A stretch of 14,290 bases of DNA from JAHEEL01 sp039715165 (GTDB lineage Bacteria > Actinomycetota > Acidimicrobiia > Spongiisociales > UBA5794), in contig JBDLHX010000062.1 of the NCBI GenBank assembly GCA_039715165.1, positions 1 through 14,290 of the forward strand, given 5' to 3'. Below are positions 12,582 through 14,290 of the stretch, one piece after another (positions within the stretch are counted from its first letter, which is position 1; each line of letters opens with the position of its first letter). A model generated the notes under the pieces. That model worked only from the letters and a program-made list of their open reading frames with translations. It was not told the origin of the DNA and did no database searches. Made by a program: the position numbers and the translations under genes.

Positions 12582-14290
12582 ATGCGGATCAAGCGCGTGG
12601 GAGTTCTCGGAGCAGGGGTGATGGGGCAAGGCATTGCCGCCCATCTCGCCAACGCAGGCATACCGTCGTACCTGTTCGATATCGCACCCGGTGAACTCAC
12701 CGATGCTGAGGCCGCGGCAGGTCTCTCCCTGGAGGATCGCAAGGTCCGTAATCGCATATCAGACGCCGGCGTTGTCTCCATGAAGAAGTCGAAGCCGGCG
12801 TTGCTGTACAAGGCCGACCTCGCTTCCTACGTGACGGCCTGCAACTACGAGGACGATGTCGACAAGCTCGCAGAGTGCGACTGGATCGTCGAAGTCGTCG
12901 TCGAGCGCATGGACATCAAGCAGCGGGTCTTCGCCATGGTTGACGAGCACCGGAAGGCCGGCAGCGTCGTCTCCTCGAATACCTCAGGTCTCTCGGCTGC
13001 TGCCATGGCAGAAGGCCGCAGTGATGACTTCAAGCGCCACTTCATGGTGACGCACTTCTTCAATCCGGTTCGCTACATGCGCCTCCTCGAGGTCGTGCCG
13101 ACCGCCGAGACCGACCCGGACGTGTTCGCTGCGATGGCCGACTTCGGTGAGAACGTGCTCGGCAAAGGCATCGTGTACTGCAAGGACACGCCGAACTTCA
13201 TCGCCAACCGCATCGGCACCTTCGGGATGGCTTCGGTGTTCCATTGGATGGGCGAGTACGGCGTCGGCGTTGCCGAAGCCGACGCGATCTTCGGGCCGGC
13301 GATGGGACGGGCCAAGTCGGCGGTGTTCCGCACCGCAGACGTTGTTGGCCTCGACACCATGGTCCACGTGCTCAACACGATCGCCGAGGGCTGCCCGGAC
13401 GATCCGTGGCACGAGCGGTTCGTACCGCCCGACGCGATGCAGAATCTCGTTGCCGACGGCAGGCTCGGAGCCAAGACCGGTGCCGGTTTCTACAAGAAGG
13501 TCAAGACCGAGAAGGGCAAGGCGATTCTCAGCCTCGACCTCGAGACACTCGAGTACTTCGACGCCGGGAAGGTCCGCCTGCCTGCGATCGGGGCAGCCCG
13601 CAGCAAGGAGACTGCAGCCGAGAAGGTCGCTGAGATCGTGTGGTTCGACGACGACCACGGCCGCCTCGCCTGGAAGGTGACGGCCGAGTCGGCGATCTAC
13701 TCGCTCGAGCGGCTCGGCGAGATCGCCGACGACATCGTCAACATCGACCGCGGCATGCGCTGGGGCTTCGCCTACGAAATGGGCCCCTTCGAGACGTGGG
13801 ACGCCATCGGTGTCGAGCGCTCCGTTGAGCGGATGCGCGAAGAGGGCATGGACGTGCCCGCCGCCGTCGACGTGCTCCTCACCAAGGGCGAAGGCTCCTG
13901 GTACGTCAAGCGGGATGGTGTCCTGCACTACTGGGATGTCGTATCAGAGGCGTACAAGCCGGTCCCGGTGTCTGAAGCGATCATCTCGCTTGAGGCGCTC
14001 GCAGACGAGGGCAAGGTCCTCGCCTCGAACATGGGTGCCAGCATCTACGACATGGGTGACGGCGTCGGGTGCATCGCGTTCCACACGAAGATGAACGCCC
14101 TCGACCCCGCCATCGTCGAGATGATCAACGCGGGCTGTGACATGGTCGAAGCCGGCGAGCTCGTCGGGCTCGTCGTGGGCAACGAAGCACCGGCCTTCTC
14201 TGTCGGCTTCAACCTCGGCATCATCGCCATGGGCGCTGGAACACAAGACTGGGACCAGATCGCTGAGGCGGGCAAGGGTCTCCAGGACGC
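12582..14290 (+). CDS. 3-hydroxyacyl-CoA dehydrogenase / enoyl-CoA hydratase fusion (FadN-type), 3'-truncated by the window
   Basis: The 569 codons seen have no stop before the right edge; FadN-type proteins are near 750-800 residues, so the end lies outside. The N-terminal NAD-binding fold is clear: GVLGAGVMGQG (7-17) with the GxGxxG glycines 10, 12 and 15, Asp33 at the end of strand 2, and NTSGLS (133-138). Catalytic His158 is in HFFNP and Glu170 in LLEVV, with DTPNFIANRIG (202-212) after them. The first C-terminal dehydrogenase domain reaches GRLGAKTGAGFYKK (293-306); a second helical domain spans ~365-460. A crotonase domain begins near 465 and shows the oxyanion-hole strand LVVGNEAPAFSVGFNLG (530-546). 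Its catalytic Glu residues would lie past the edge. This order (dehydrogenase first) is that of FadN, opposite to FadB. The role is beta-oxidation of fatty acids in the cytosol; a thiolase gene is commonly next. ATG 12582 follows a strong Shine-Dalgarno. Confidence 0.93.
   Translation, partial: MRIKRVGVLGAGVMGQGIAAHLANAGIPSYLFDIAPGELTDAEAAAGLSLEDRKVRNRISDAGVVSMKKSKPALLYKADLASYVTACNYEDDVDKLAECDWIVEVVVERMDIKQRVFAMVDEHRKAGSVVSSNTSGLSAAAMAEGRSDDFKRHFMVTHFFNPVRYMRLLEVVPTAETDPDVFAAMADFGENVLGKGIVYCKDTPNFIANRIGTFGMASVFHWMGEYGVGVAEADAIFGPAMGRAKSAVFRTADVVGLDTMVHVLNTIAEGCPDDPWHERFVPPDAMQNLVADGRLGAKTGAGFYKKVKTEKGKAILSLDLETLEYFDAGKVRLPAIGAARSKETAAEKVAEIVWFDDDHGRLAWKVTAESAIYSLERLGEIADDIVNIDRGMRWGFAYEMGPFETWDAIGVERSVERMREEGMDVPAAVDVLLTKGEGSWYVKRDGVLHYWDVVSEAYKPVPVSEAIISLEALADEGKVLASNMGASIYDMGDGVGCIAFHTKMNALDPAIVEMINAGCDMVEAGELVGLVVGNEAPAFSVGFNLGIIAMGAGTQDWDQIAEAGKGLQD

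Overview
The window is GC-rich, gene-dense DNA with many GTG starts, TAnnnT-type -10 boxes placed directly upstream of ATG codons (leaderless transcripts), and a lipoprotein with an Asp/Thr/Gly-rich linker. Together these point to an actinobacterium, possibly of the Acidimicrobiia; that placement is inference from style, not from a marker gene. No rRNA, tRNA, CRISPR array, insertion sequence or prophage gene was seen. Apart from the unusual helicase operon, this looks like ordinary chromosome.

Left part (1-6118). The 3' end of a COG1313/PflX-like radical SAM protein enters from the left edge and converges on a minus-strand operon. Read in the direction of transcription, that operon is: a stand-alone receiver domain whose phospho-acceptor Asp is replaced by Glu (4747 to 4382), a 1134-residue SF2 helicase with an N-terminal winged-helix-like segment and a very large insertion between its RecA-like lobes (4365 to 961), and an ISOC-type isochorismatase-family hydrolase (944 to 408). 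Both junctions are exactly 16 nt, each with a good Shine-Dalgarno and a GTG start. This is the least explained part of the window. Upstream on the same strand is a YghO-like two-half GNAT protein (6118 to 5006), separated by 258 bp holding two adjacent inverted repeats.

Middle (6119-12458). A divergent promoter region drives the GNAT gene leftward and a YbaK/ProX-type tRNA deacylase gene rightward; both start codons sit in almost the same leaderless context. Next comes a complete BMP-family nucleoside-type ABC importer: lipoprotein, a UUCG-looped hairpin, a double-domain ATPase with its own leaderless promoter, and two permeases joined by 4-nt ATGA overlaps. A SurE-type 5'(3')-nucleotidase follows only 7 nt after the last permease. 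The set looks like a nucleoside uptake and nucleotide salvage unit.

Right part (12459-14290). After a small hairpin and a probable promoter, a FadN-type fusion begins (3-hydroxyacyl-CoA dehydrogenase first, enoyl-CoA hydratase second) for fatty-acid beta-oxidation. It runs off the right edge with its crotonase domain incomplete.
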